From Microbispora hainanensis (GTDB taxonomy: Bacteria; Actinomycetota; Actinomycetes; Streptosporangiales; Streptosporangiaceae), in contig NZ_CP108086.1 in assembly GCF_036186745.1 (NCBI RefSeq), positions 3,968,001 through 4,032,000 of the forward strand: a stretch of DNA of 64,000 nucleotides, given 5' to 3'. Shown here one piece after another: positions 44,444 to 52,822 of the stretch. The translations under genes were made by a program, and so were the position numbers. The notes under the pieces are model-generated. The model did not search any database, was not told the origin of the DNA, and saw only the letters and a list, made by a program, of their open reading frames with translations. Position 1 is the first letter of the stretch, and the number at the start of each line of letters is the position of its first letter.

Positions 44444-45927
44444 CGCAGGTCTCGTTCGCCCAGCATGGGATGTGGGTCACCGAGCGGATGGGGGCGGGGT
44501 CGGCCTACCACATGCCGATCGTGATCCGCTTCGACGGCTCGTCGGCTCCCGATCCCGCCGTGCTGGCCGCGGCGTGCGCGCGGGTGGTCGAGCGGCATCC
44601 GCTGCTGGGCCGGGCCGTGCGCGAGCACGACGGCGTGCCCCACCTGGTGCCCGCCGCCCGGCTTCCGTCGCTGGAGACGGGCGAGTCGGTGGAGGAGGCC
44701 GTCGTGCGGCCCTTCGACCTGGAGAACGGCCCGCTCGTCCGCTTCACGCTCGTCGGCGACACCCTCGTGGTCGTCGCCCACCACCTGGTCTTCGACGGCG
44801 GGTCCAAGGACGTCCTGGTGGCCGATCTCGCCGCCTTCGCGACCGGCGCCGTGCCGCCGCCGCTCGCTCCCTTGGATTATGCGGAGGGGCAGCGGGAGCG
44901 GGTGGCGGCCCTGCTCGGCGAGGCACGCGCGTTCTGGGCGGACAGATGGCGCGACCCGGGCGAGGTGGTCGTGCCGGGAGGGGCGCTGCGCTCCCGCCGG
45001 GGCGGTCCGGGACGCCTGCTGGAGTTCCCGCTCGACGTTCCCGCCCTGCCCGGTCTGACCAGGTTCGAGGTGCTGCTCGCGGCGCTGCACGCGCTCCTCA
45101 TGTCGTACGGCAACGCCGACGTCGTCACCGCGGTCGACCTGTCGACCCGCACCGCCGAGGCGGAGGGACACATCGGCCCCTTCGTCAACGAGCTGCCGGT
45201 CTTCTCCAGCCCGCCGGCCGACGCGCCGTTCGTGACGTTCGCCGCCGCGCTGCGCGCCGAGCTCAGGAGCCTGTACGCCTATCGCGAGGTCCCGCTGGCC
45301 AGGGTGGTCGCCGGGCTCAAGCCGCACGCGGCGCTGGCTCCCGTGTCGGTCAGCTACCGCCGAGGCCCGTTGACCACAGGTGCGACCGCAGGGTTCGGCG
45401 AGGTCGACTGGCTGGCGTTCAACCACGCGGTGCGCGGGGCCCTGCAACTCCAGGTCCTCGACCCCGCAGTCCGTACGGGCGACGACCCGGCGACGGGAAT
45501 GAGCGCGAGTCTGCGTTACGACCCCGGCGAGCTGACCGACCCGGCCGGATTCGCCGACGACCTGCGGGCGGTGCTGGCGGCGATCGCCCAGGACCCCGCC
45601 CGGCCCCTGGAGATGCTGCCGACCCGGGGGCCCGTGGTCGCCTGGCCCGTCCCCAGCTCCTCGACAGCGGAGGCGGCGCCGGAGGACGGCGGCGCCGACG
45701 TGGATCTCGACGACCCGCTGGCGGCCGAGATCCGCGCCATCTGGGAGGAGGTGCTCAAGCTCGCTCCGATCGAGCCGCACGACGACATCTTCGAGCTCGG
45801 CGGCCACTCGCTGACCATCACGCAGATCATCGCCCGCATGCGCAAGCGGCTGGGTGTGGAGGTCGACCTGGACGACTTCTTCGACAACCCGACGATCGCC
45901 GGTGTGCTCCAGGTGATCCGCGGATGA
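44440..45927 (+). CDS. NRPS condensation-PCP didomain protein lacking an A domain
   Basis: A 495-residue protein: condensation domain about 1-400 with HHLVFDG (114-120) and a peptidyl carrier domain about 415-495 with Ser457 in FELGGHSLTITQII. The opening VSFAQHGMWVTERMG is a normal C1 core. No adenylation domain is present, so its carrier must be charged in trans, most simply by the preceding AMP ligase. It could form the bond between a starter acyl group and an amino acyl group. ATGA overlaps link it to the ligase upstream and to E1-alpha downstream. The carrier Ser is in a fully canonical GGHS context. Confidence 0.9.
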   Translation: MTQVSFAQHGMWVTERMGAGSAYHMPIVIRFDGSSAPDPAVLAAACARVVERHPLLGRAVREHDGVPHLVPAARLPSLETGESVEEAVVRPFDLENGPLVRFTLVGDTLVVVAHHLVFDGGSKDVLVADLAAFATGAVPPPLAPLDYAEGQRERVAALLGEARAFWADRWRDPGEVVVPGGALRSRRGGPGRLLEFPLDVPALPGLTRFEVLLAALHALLMSYGNADVVTAVDLSTRTAEAEGHIGPFVNELPVFSSPPADAPFVTFAAALRAELRSLYAYREVPLARVVAGLKPHAALAPVSVSYRRGPLTTGATAGFGEVDWLAFNHAVRGALQLQVLDPAVRTGDDPATGMSASLRYDPGELTDPAGFADDLRAVLAAIAQDPARPLEMLPTRGPVVAWPVPSSSTAEAAPEDGGADVDLDDPLAAEIRAIWEEVLKLAPIEPHDDIFELGGHSLTITQIIARMRKRLGVEVDLDDFFDNPTIAGVLQVIRG

Positions 45928-46871
45928 CGCGGCCCGCCACGGCCGATCCGGACGCCTCGCCCGCGCGAGCGCCGGACGACGCCGATCTCTCGCTCATGCT
46001 GATGATCCGGGCGTTCGAGCTGAAGCTGCTCGACCTCTACGGCAGGGGCCTGCTCAACGGCACGACCCACACCTGCCTCGGGCAGGAGTACATCCCGGTC
46101 GCCATCGAGGCGCTGCTCGACCCGCGTGACCACGTGTTCAGCAACCACCGCGGGCACGGACACTACCTGGCACGCTTCCGCGACCCCGCCGGGCTGCTCG
46201 CGGAGATCATGGGCAGGGAGGGGGCCGTCTGCGCCGGGGTCGGCGGCAGCCAGCACATCCGCAGAGACCGGTTCCTGTCCACAGGTGTGCAGGGCGAGAG
46301 CCTGCCCGTCGCCACGGGCGTCGCGCTGCACCTCAAGCGGGCCGAGCCCGGCCGTCTCGCCTGCGTGTACGTCGGCGACGGCACGTTCGGCGAGGGCGCG
46401 GTCTACGAGGCGCTGAACATCGCGTCCCTGTGGGCGCTGCCGCTGCTCGTCGTGGTCGAGAACAACGGCATCGCCCAGTCGACGCCCACGTCGCGGCACC
46501 TGGCGGGGAGCATCGCGGGCCGGGCGGCGGCGTTCGGCATCGACCACCACCTGGTCGGCACCTCAGACGTCGCCGAGATCCGCCGCACGCTCGAACCTCT
46601 CGTTGCGCGGGTCCGCTCCCGCTCGACACCGCTCGTGGTCGAGTTCGTCACCCGGCGCCTCGGGCCGCACAGCAAGGGCGACGACACCCGGCCCGCCCAG
46701 GCCGTACAGGCATTGCGCGAGCAGGACTGGTACGCGCGGTGCGCGGCGGCCTGCCCCGGCCGCTTCCGGAGGCTCGACGCGGAGGCCCGCGCGCACATCG
46801 ACGCGGTCGCCGCCGAGGTCACGGCGCGGGGGCAGTCCCAGTGGGAGGCGGCGCGATGGGAGCGGTCGTGA
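45924..46871 (+). CDS. 2-oxoacid dehydrogenase E1 component, alpha subunit
   Basis: A 315-residue thiamine-diphosphate-dependent subunit. The ThDP/Mg motif runs from GDGTFGEG (151-158) to ENNG (about 179-182). HRGHGHYL and GGSQHI match the acetoin/pyruvate dehydrogenase AcoA-like branch more than branched-chain enzymes. With E1-beta it should decarboxylate a 2-oxo acid, or cleave a ketose-type donor, and reductively acylate the lipoyl group of E2. Its start overlaps the stop of the C-PCP gene (ATGA), so it is a cluster member and not a housekeeping gene placed nearby by chance. The donor substrate is unknown. Confidence 0.9.
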   Translation: MTRPATADPDASPARAPDDADLSLMLMIRAFELKLLDLYGRGLLNGTTHTCLGQEYIPVAIEALLDPRDHVFSNHRGHGHYLARFRDPAGLLAEIMGREGAVCAGVGGSQHIRRDRFLSTGVQGESLPVATGVALHLKRAEPGRLACVYVGDGTFGEGAVYEALNIASLWALPLLVVVENNGIAQSTPTSRHLAGSIAGRAAAFGIDHHLVGTSDVAEIRRTLEPLVARVRSRSTPLVVEFVTRRLGPHSKGDDTRPAQAVQALREQDWYARCAAACPGRFRRLDAEARAHIDAVAAEVTARGQSQWEAARWERS

Positions 46872-47851
46872 GGGTCGCGGAGAACCTGAACGCGGCGCTG
46901 GCCGCCCTGCTCGCCCGGGAGCCGGACCTCTACGTGCTGGGAGAGGACGTCGCCGATCCGTACGGCGGCGCCTTCAAGATCACCCGAGGGCTGTCCACCG
47001 GCTTCCCCGACCGCGTCCTGTCGACCCCGATCAGCGAGAACGCCGTCACCGGCATCGCCGCCGGGCTCGCGCTGTCGGGAGACCTGGCGATCGTGGAGAT
47101 CATGTTCGGCGACTTCGCCGCGCTCGCCTTCGACCAGTTGCTCAACTTCGCGTCGAAATCGGTCTCCATGTACGGCTCGCGCCTGCCGATGCGCATGGTC
47201 GTGCGCTGCCCGGTCGGCGGCGGGCGTGGTTATGGGCCCACCCACAGCCAGAGCCTGCAGAAACACTTCGTGGGCATCCCCAACCTGGCCGTCTATGAGC
47301 TGTCGCCGTTCCACGACAACCTGGCCGTGTTCGAGGAGATGTTCGCCCGGGCGGAGCCGTGCGTGTTCTTCGAGGACAAGGTGCTCTACACGCGCCCGAT
47401 GGGTGTCGTGGAGCCGCCGTTCTCGGTGGCGGTCTCCGGCGGCGTGGCCAGGGTGTCCATCGACGGCCCGCCCGACTGCGTGGTCATCGCCCCCGGCGGG
47501 GTGGCGCACCGGACGCTGGCCGCGATGCGCTCGCTGCTGGTCGGGGACGAGATCGCCTGCACGCTGCTGGTGCCGTCCAGGCTCTATCCGTTCGACCTGC
47601 CGGATGACGCCGACGCGGACATCCGGGCGGCGCGCCGGGTGTTCGTCGTCGAGGAGAGCACCGCAGGGGGGACATGGGGCGCCGAGGTGGCCCACGTCGT
47701 CCACCGGAGGCACTGGGGGCGGCTGGCCCAGCCGGTCACGCTGATTCACTCCGCCGGCGGGGTCATCCCCACGGCCGCGCACCTCGAACGGGCGGCCCTC
47801 GTGAACGAGTCCACGATCCACAGCGCGATCAGGGAGGCCCTGCGTGGCTGA
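46856..47851 (+). CDS. 2-oxoacid dehydrogenase E1 component, beta subunit
   Basis: A 331-residue transketolase-fold beta subunit. Family landmarks are VLGEDVADPYGGAFKITRGL, TPISENAVTGIAAGLAL, IMFGDFAALAFDQLLNFASK and the C-terminal VFVVEESTAGGTWGAEVAH. It completes the ThDP site formed with E1-alpha. ATG 46856 follows GGGAGG and overlaps E1-alpha by 16 bases; a GTG at 46868 is an alternative. The gene ends inside the start of E2 (8-base overlap), so all three are translated together. Confidence 0.9.
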   Translation: MGAVVRVAENLNAALAALLAREPDLYVLGEDVADPYGGAFKITRGLSTGFPDRVLSTPISENAVTGIAAGLALSGDLAIVEIMFGDFAALAFDQLLNFASKSVSMYGSRLPMRMVVRCPVGGGRGYGPTHSQSLQKHFVGIPNLAVYELSPFHDNLAVFEEMFARAEPCVFFEDKVLYTRPMGVVEPPFSVAVSGGVARVSIDGPPDCVVIAPGGVAHRTLAAMRSLLVGDEIACTLLVPSRLYPFDLPDDADADIRAARRVFVVEESTAGGTWGAEVAHVVHRRHWGRLAQPVTLIHSAGGVIPTAAHLERAALVNESTIHSAIREALRG

Positions 47852-48938
47852 GCTCCGCGTGCCGAAGCTGAACAACAACGACACCGAATATCTCCTGGTC
47901 GAGTGGCTCGCCCCCGACGGCGCGCAGGTCGCGGAGGACGACGCGGTCGCGCTGGTGGAGACGTCCAAGGCCGCCGAGGAGCTCACCGCGGGCGCCGCCG
48001 GGGTGTTGCGGCATCGGCTGCGGCCGGGAGTCTGGTGCCGCCCGGACGACGTGATCGCCGCGATCGGCGACGCTCCGGGCCCGCCCGAGCGCGACGCTCC
48101 GGCCCCGGCCGCGCAGGCCGCGGAACAGCAGGCCGCGGCCGACGAGCCGGCGCCGCTCATCACGGCTCCCGCGCAGGCGCTCATCGACGAGCTCGGCATC
48201 GGCCTCGACCGGGTCAGGGCGCTCGGCGTCGCCGTCGTGCGGCGGGCCGACGTCGAACGCCTGGCCGCCGCACCCTCCGGCGGCGAGACCCGTGGCGAGC
48301 ACCGGCTTTCGCGGGTGCAGCGGGCCGTGGCCAGGTCCGTCGAGCTGTCCCGCCGGACCATCCCCGCCGCGTACGCCGTGGTGCGCATGGATCTCGGTCC
48401 GGCGCTGGAGTACGCGCGGGCCACGACGAGGGAGATCCGCCGCCCGGTGGGGCTCGCGGAGGTGTTCGTCCAGGCCGTCGCGGGCCTGCACGAGCGGTTC
48501 CCGTTGTTCTTCGCCACTGTGGACGAGGCCACTGGGAACGGCGCCGACCGGGCGCTGCTGTCCGAGGTCCCCCACATCGGCGTCACCGTCGACGTCGGCG
48601 AGGGGCTGTACGTCCCCGTCGTCCACGACGCGGCGAGCCGTACGACGAAGGACATCGCGACCATCCTCATGAAGCACCGGCTGGCCGCCACCACCGGCGA
48701 GTTCACGGAAGGCGACCTGTCCGGCGCCAACTTCGTCGTCACCCTGCACACCGAGCACGGGGTCGTGCTGGCGATCCCGTTCGTCTATCCCGGCACCGTC
48801 TGCGCGCTCGCCGTCCCCGGGCCGCGCGACGGAACCCTCGCCGACGTCGGCCTGGCCTACGATCACCGCCTGATCAACGGCAGGGACGCCGCCCTCTTCC
48901 TGAACGCGCTCAAGACCATGGTCGAAGCGCTCGCCTGA
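47844..48938 (+). CDS. Lipoyl-bearing E2 acyltransferase of the dedicated 2-oxoacid dehydrogenase set
   Basis: A 364-residue E2. The lipoyl domain (1-75) has ETSKAAEEL with lipoyl Lys42. An Ala/Pro/Glu linker is followed by a short E3/E1-binding-like region (about 108-140, ITAPAQALIDELGIGLDRV) and the acyltransferase core (about 150-364) with DHRLINGRDA (catalytic His341). All functional elements seem intact. E2 normally passes the acyl group from dihydrolipoyl to CoA; here a carrier protein is a possible acceptor, by analogy with E1/E2-like pairs known from naphthyridinomycin-type and tetronate clusters. No E3 gene follows, so a housekeeping E3 would be needed for reoxidation. Confidence 0.9.
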   Translation: MAELRVPKLNNNDTEYLLVEWLAPDGAQVAEDDAVALVETSKAAEELTAGAAGVLRHRLRPGVWCRPDDVIAAIGDAPGPPERDAPAPAAQAAEQQAAADEPAPLITAPAQALIDELGIGLDRVRALGVAVVRRADVERLAAAPSGGETRGEHRLSRVQRAVARSVELSRRTIPAAYAVVRMDLGPALEYARATTREIRRPVGLAEVFVQAVAGLHERFPLFFATVDEATGNGADRALLSEVPHIGVTVDVGEGLYVPVVHDAASRTTKDIATILMKHRLAATTGEFTEGDLSGANFVVTLHTEHGVVLAIPFVYPGTVCALAVPGPRDGTLADVGLAYDHRLINGRDAALFLNALKTMVEALA

Positions 48939-49238
48939 TCTTAAACGATCAAGACCGGAAGTTTGATCTTCAACGATTTCGATCGGCGGGATCGGCGTTA
49001 TTCCGGCATTCCCGAGGCCTGATAGAGGGAGTGAACTGCGAAGTGACCGGTAATGGATCGTTCCAGTCGCCGTGGATTGGCGGCGAGAGCTCGGAGCATT
49101 CGTTCGAGAGATGCGAATCGCCTGGTCAGAGAGTATCTCGGCGGGGGTGTGGCGCGTTGAGGGAAGCGCCGATGCCCGCTTCTTGGCCACTGATACGCTT
49201 TATGCCTTTCGATAACTCTGAGCATTTACGGGGCAAGA
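48939..49238. other. 300-base gap after the NRPS right operon
   Basis: AT-richer than its surroundings. It contains an imperfect direct repeat, GATCTTAAACGATC (48938-48951) and GATCTTCAACGATTTCGATC nearby, and a TGATC/GATCA mini-hairpin at 48936-48951. It may hold the terminator of the E2 gene and the promoter of the next gene. No gene was found. Confidence 0.5.
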
Positions 49239-50807
49239 GTGACGACGGGGCCTGGTTATCAGCAGTATCCGCCTCAGCCGCCGCCGCAGTGGCAGTCGCA
49301 ATCTCCACCACCACCTCCACCACCTCCACCATCCGCGCCGCCGCAGTGGCAGTACGGGCCTCCGCCACAGCAGCAGCAGTGGCAGGCTCCGCCACAGCAG
49401 TGGAGGCCTCCGCCTCCGCCGCCTCCCGGACCCCGGAGCAAGACCGGGCTGTGGGTGACGCTCGGCATCCTGGCCCTCGTCCTCGTCGTCGCGGTGGGCG
49501 CGGGGGTGGGCTTCGTCCTGCGAGGCGGCTCCGGCGGCGACGCCACGGGCGATGCCACCGGTGATCCCGCCGCCGACCCGAACACGGTCGTGGTGAAGGA
49601 CGACGAGATCCGCGACCTGGTCCAGGCGCACACCAAGGCGCTGGCCTCGGGCGATGCCAAGGCGTTCACCTCGATCTTCGACCAGAAGAACGCCGCGCTC
49701 ATCCGCGACCAGACGAGAGTCTTCGCCAACCTGAGCAAGATGCCGCTGGCAGAGAAGTCCTACGAGGTGCTGCGCCGCCAGGGCCGGGCTCAGGACAGTT
49801 TCGGGCGGGGCGTGAAGTTCACGCAGGACGTCGCGTTCGTCCACCGGTTCGCCGGGATCGATCTGCGTCCGGTGTCCGAGTGGTATCGCTGGACCATCGA
49901 GAAGGCGTCGCCGAACGCGCCCCTGGTCGTGACGAAGGTGGAGGGCGCACCGCCGACGATCAGCGGCGAGGCGTCGAAGACCATGTACTTCCCCGGGCCA
50001 TGGGACATCTGGCCCGACATCGTGGTGGAGAAGGCGGGCTCAAGCCTCGTCCTCGCCAGGCCGGAGGACGCCGCCATGGCCCGGCGCGTCGCGCCGACCG
50101 TCTCCGCCGCCACCACGAGCGACCTCGCCTTCTGGCAGAAGAACGGCGATCCGAACGCGGCCGTGCCGAGCGGCTTCGTGGTGGCGCTGGTCAAGGGGAA
50201 GACCCAGCTCGGCAAGCTGTTCCGTACGGCCAAGGCGAACGAGGACGGCGTCTCGATCCCGATGCCGCGCTGGGGGCTCGCGAACGACACCGTGAAGATC
50301 GGCGGCACCCGCGTCGTCATGGACACGACGTCCGCGTTCTTCGAGGACGAGCAGGGGATCACGGAGATCTCCGAGCACGAGCTCGCGCACTCGCTCGTCG
50401 CCGGGCTCGACAGCGCGCAGTTCGCCCTGTTCGGCCGGGCGAACTGGATCACCGAGGGCTTCGCCGAGTATGTGGCAGGCCGCGACCAGCCGATCACGCA
50501 GAACCGGCGGTACGCGGAGGGCCGTGCCTACCTGGCAGGACGGCTCGCCATGCCGTTCGACGGGAAGCTGCCGACCAATCCCCTCTGGGACTTCAAGCAG
50601 ATGACCAGCGTCAACTACCTCATGGGGCATCTGGCCATGCGGTTCATCGCCCAGAAGTACGGCGAGCGGAAGCTGGTCGAGGGCGTGGTCGCGGCTTACC
50701 GGGCACCGGGCGACGACAGCGAAGCCGCACTCTTCCAGGTGCTCGGCGTCTCGAAGGCGGATTTCGAGCGGCAGTGGGCGGGCTACGTCCGCGCCCAGCT
50801 CGCGTGA
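49239..50807 (+). CDS. Membrane-anchored HExxH zinc peptidase (peptidase MA-like)
   Basis: A 522-residue protein. The first 65 residues are an extreme Pro/Gln-rich cytosolic tail. One transmembrane helix (about 70-93) follows, then an extracellular part. A helical/beta SnoaL-like segment (about 115-240) precedes a gluzincin domain with HELAH (His380, Glu381, His384) and the third ligand Glu406 in WITEGFAEYVAG. The peptidase MA fold is thus complete and probably active outside the membrane. GTG 49239 starts MTTGPGYQQYPPQ. It forms a two-gene operon with the propeller protein 13 bases downstream. The substrate is unknown. Confidence 0.85.
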   Translation: MTTGPGYQQYPPQPPPQWQSQSPPPPPPPPPSAPPQWQYGPPPQQQQWQAPPQQWRPPPPPPPGPRSKTGLWVTLGILALVLVVAVGAGVGFVLRGGSGGDATGDATGDPAADPNTVVVKDDEIRDLVQAHTKALASGDAKAFTSIFDQKNAALIRDQTRVFANLSKMPLAEKSYEVLRRQGRAQDSFGRGVKFTQDVAFVHRFAGIDLRPVSEWYRWTIEKASPNAPLVVTKVEGAPPTISGEASKTMYFPGPWDIWPDIVVEKAGSSLVLARPEDAAMARRVAPTVSAATTSDLAFWQKNGDPNAAVPSGFVVALVKGKTQLGKLFRTAKANEDGVSIPMPRWGLANDTVKIGGTRVVMDTTSAFFEDEQGITEISEHELAHSLVAGLDSAQFALFGRANWITEGFAEYVAGRDQPITQNRRYAEGRAYLAGRLAMPFDGKLPTNPLWDFKQMTSVNYLMGHLAMRFIAQKYGERKLVEGVVAAYRAPGDDSEAALFQVLGVSKADFERQWAGYVRAQLA

Positions 50808-50820
50808 TCGGGGGACAGGC

Positions 50821-52635
50821 ATGACGGACCAGCACGACGAGAACCCGTACGGCGGGCCCACTCCGCCTCCGCTCCCCACTCCGCCGCCCACTCCGCCGCA
50901 GTATCCCCACGGTCCCGGCCAGCCGGCGTACGGCCAGCCGGCATACGGGCAGCCGGCATACGGGCAACCGGCTCATGGGCAACAGGGTGGCCAGGGGCAA
51001 TGGGGTCAGCCCGCGCCGTCGGGGCAGACCGGGCCCGGCCCGCAGGCCCCGGCCCCTCCGGCGTACGGACCGCCCGGCCAGAGCACGTCCTGGGGTCCGG
51101 GCTACCCGGGCGCGCCGTACCCGCAGCAATCCTGGCCGCAGCAGCAGGGCTACCCCGGTCAGCAGGCGTATCCGGGCGGGCAGGGCTACCCCGGTCAGCA
51201 GGGTTACACGGGTCAGCAGGGTTACACAGGTCAGCAGGGGGGCTATCCCGGCCAGGGCTATGGCGCTCCGGGACAGCCGGCCCAGGGGTTTGCGCCCCAG
51301 CTCCCGTCGCAGCCACAAGCACAGCCGCAGGCACCCGGCGGCAAGGGCAAGACGACGCTGTTCGTCGCGCTCGGGCTGGTGGTGCTGCTGGCGGTGGGCG
51401 CGGGGACCGCCTGGTTCGTCGCGCGCGGCGGCTCGGGCAGCGGTTCCGGCGGGGGCGTGGGGGAGTGGTCCGTCCCGCTCGCGAGCGCCGAGAGCATGGA
51501 CTTCACCCAGGGGCTCGCGTTCGCGGGCTGGCTGACCGACAAGACGGTGATCCGGGTGCAGCGAGACGGGGTGCTCGCCTACGACCTGGCCTCGGGCAAG
51601 CGCGCCTGGGGCGCCCCGTCGCCCGGTGACCAGCTCTGCGGTGCCACCGCCGACCTGGCGAACGGCAAGGGCGCCGTGGCGTACGGCAGCGACCAGTTGT
51701 GCGACCACCTGGCCGGCGTCGACACCGCGGCAGGAAAGATCACCTGGAAGACCAAGATCCCGGCCGAGAAGTCCCGGATCGCCAACTCGCTCATCGTGCC
51801 CCGGATCATGAGCGCGGGCGACGTCGCCGTGGTGTACGCGAACGACGTCCTGTCCGGCTACAACCTGTCGAACGGCGCGAAGCAGTGGACGGCGCGGCTG
51901 CCCGAGGGCTGCCACGTCAAGGACGTGAACGCGGCGGCGGCCCGGGTGGCCCTGCTCCTCGACTGCACCTTCGAGGGGTCGGGCAACTTCGTGCAGGCGC
52001 TCGACCCGAAGAGTGGCGCGCCCCTGTGGCGCTACAAGACGGCCGAGTTCAGGCTCATGGCCAGGGTGCTGTCGGCCGATCCGGTGATCGTCAGCCAGGA
52101 GGAGGGCGACAAGAACACCTTCACGGCCTTCGACGACCGAGGCGGCAAGCTCAGCGAGTTCACGACCGGCAAGGTGGACATGCTCGCCATGAACACGGTC
52201 GCGTTCGTGGACGGGCTGTTCGAGCAGCGCCGCTATGCCGTGCACGGCGACCGCCTCTATCTCATGACCTTCCCGGAGAACGTGCCGGACAAGGCGCGAT
52301 CGGGTGACAAGGCGCTCGCCTTCGACCTCAAGACCGGCAAGCAGGTGTGGGAGTCGTCCGGCACCAAGCCCACGATGCTGAACCCCGTCCGGGCCGACGA
52401 CCACGGCCTGCTCGCCCTGGAGGCCGGCGACTGGCGTGACCTGCCTCCCCGGCTCGTCCGCCTGGACGCGGCGACCGGCAAGGCGACGCAGGTGGCGGAG
52501 CTGCCGCAGAAGTACGGCACCGAGGGAGACGGCGCACGGGTCTTCGAGCGCGACGGCGCCGTCATCATCGTGCCGTGGACTTCGGTCGGCGCCGTGAAGC
52601 ACGCGGTCGTCTACCTCCAGACCAAGGAGAGCTGA
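50821..52635 (+). CDS. Membrane-anchored PQQ-type beta-propeller protein
   Basis: A 604-residue protein. The N-terminal 175 residues are low-complexity Gly/Pro/Gln/Tyr with repeats of GQPAY and GYPGQQ. A membrane helix (about 180-203) and Gly/Ser spacer follow. The extracellular part (about 215-604) is a PQQ-binding-like beta-propeller with blades such as VLAYDLASGKRAWGAPS, VDTAAGKITWKTKIP, LDPKSGAPLWRYKT and FDLKTGKQVWESSG. Such propellers act as scaffolds; BamB-type function does not apply to this single-membrane context. It is co-transcribed with the peptidase upstream, suggesting a surface complex. Confidence 0.85.
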   Translation: MTDQHDENPYGGPTPPPLPTPPPTPPQYPHGPGQPAYGQPAYGQPAYGQPAHGQQGGQGQWGQPAPSGQTGPGPQAPAPPAYGPPGQSTSWGPGYPGAPYPQQSWPQQQGYPGQQAYPGGQGYPGQQGYTGQQGYTGQQGGYPGQGYGAPGQPAQGFAPQLPSQPQAQPQAPGGKGKTTLFVALGLVVLLAVGAGTAWFVARGGSGSGSGGGVGEWSVPLASAESMDFTQGLAFAGWLTDKTVIRVQRDGVLAYDLASGKRAWGAPSPGDQLCGATADLANGKGAVAYGSDQLCDHLAGVDTAAGKITWKTKIPAEKSRIANSLIVPRIMSAGDVAVVYANDVLSGYNLSNGAKQWTARLPEGCHVKDVNAAAARVALLLDCTFEGSGNFVQALDPKSGAPLWRYKTAEFRLMARVLSADPVIVSQEEGDKNTFTAFDDRGGKLSEFTTGKVDMLAMNTVAFVDGLFEQRRYAVHGDRLYLMTFPENVPDKARSGDKALAFDLKTGKQVWESSGTKPTMLNPVRADDHGLLALEAGDWRDLPPRLVRLDAATGKATQVAELPQKYGTEGDGARVFERDGAVIIVPWTSVGAVKHAVVYLQTKES

Positions 52636-52775
52636 CCGGGGCCGGTGCCGGATGGCTGCGGCCGGGAACCCGCATAGCGGGCTGATCGCGCGGCAGGGCG
52701 GTATGTCCGGGTGAACTCCGTCCTGTGCGGTCTCGCCGGCAATCCGGCCCTGTCGCCTGCGGTGCTGCCGGTGCG

Positions 52776-52810
52776 CGGCGGGGTCCCGTCCGGTGGACGG
52801 GACCCCGCCG
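52776..52810. terminator. 15-bp perfect-stem terminator
   Basis: CGGCGGGGTCCCGTC (52776-52790) and its exact complement (52796-52810) flank a 5-base CGGTG loop, between the convergent propeller and CotH-like genes. It is one of the longest perfect stems in the window. Confidence 0.75.
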
Positions 52811-52822
52811 GATGCCATCAGG

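Noticed and set aside
45924-48938. E1/E2 genes as a chance-neighbouring housekeeping pyruvate dehydrogenase
   Set aside because: ATGA and longer overlaps link all genes from the AMP ligase to E2, and no E3 gene is present, so they belong to the cluster operon.
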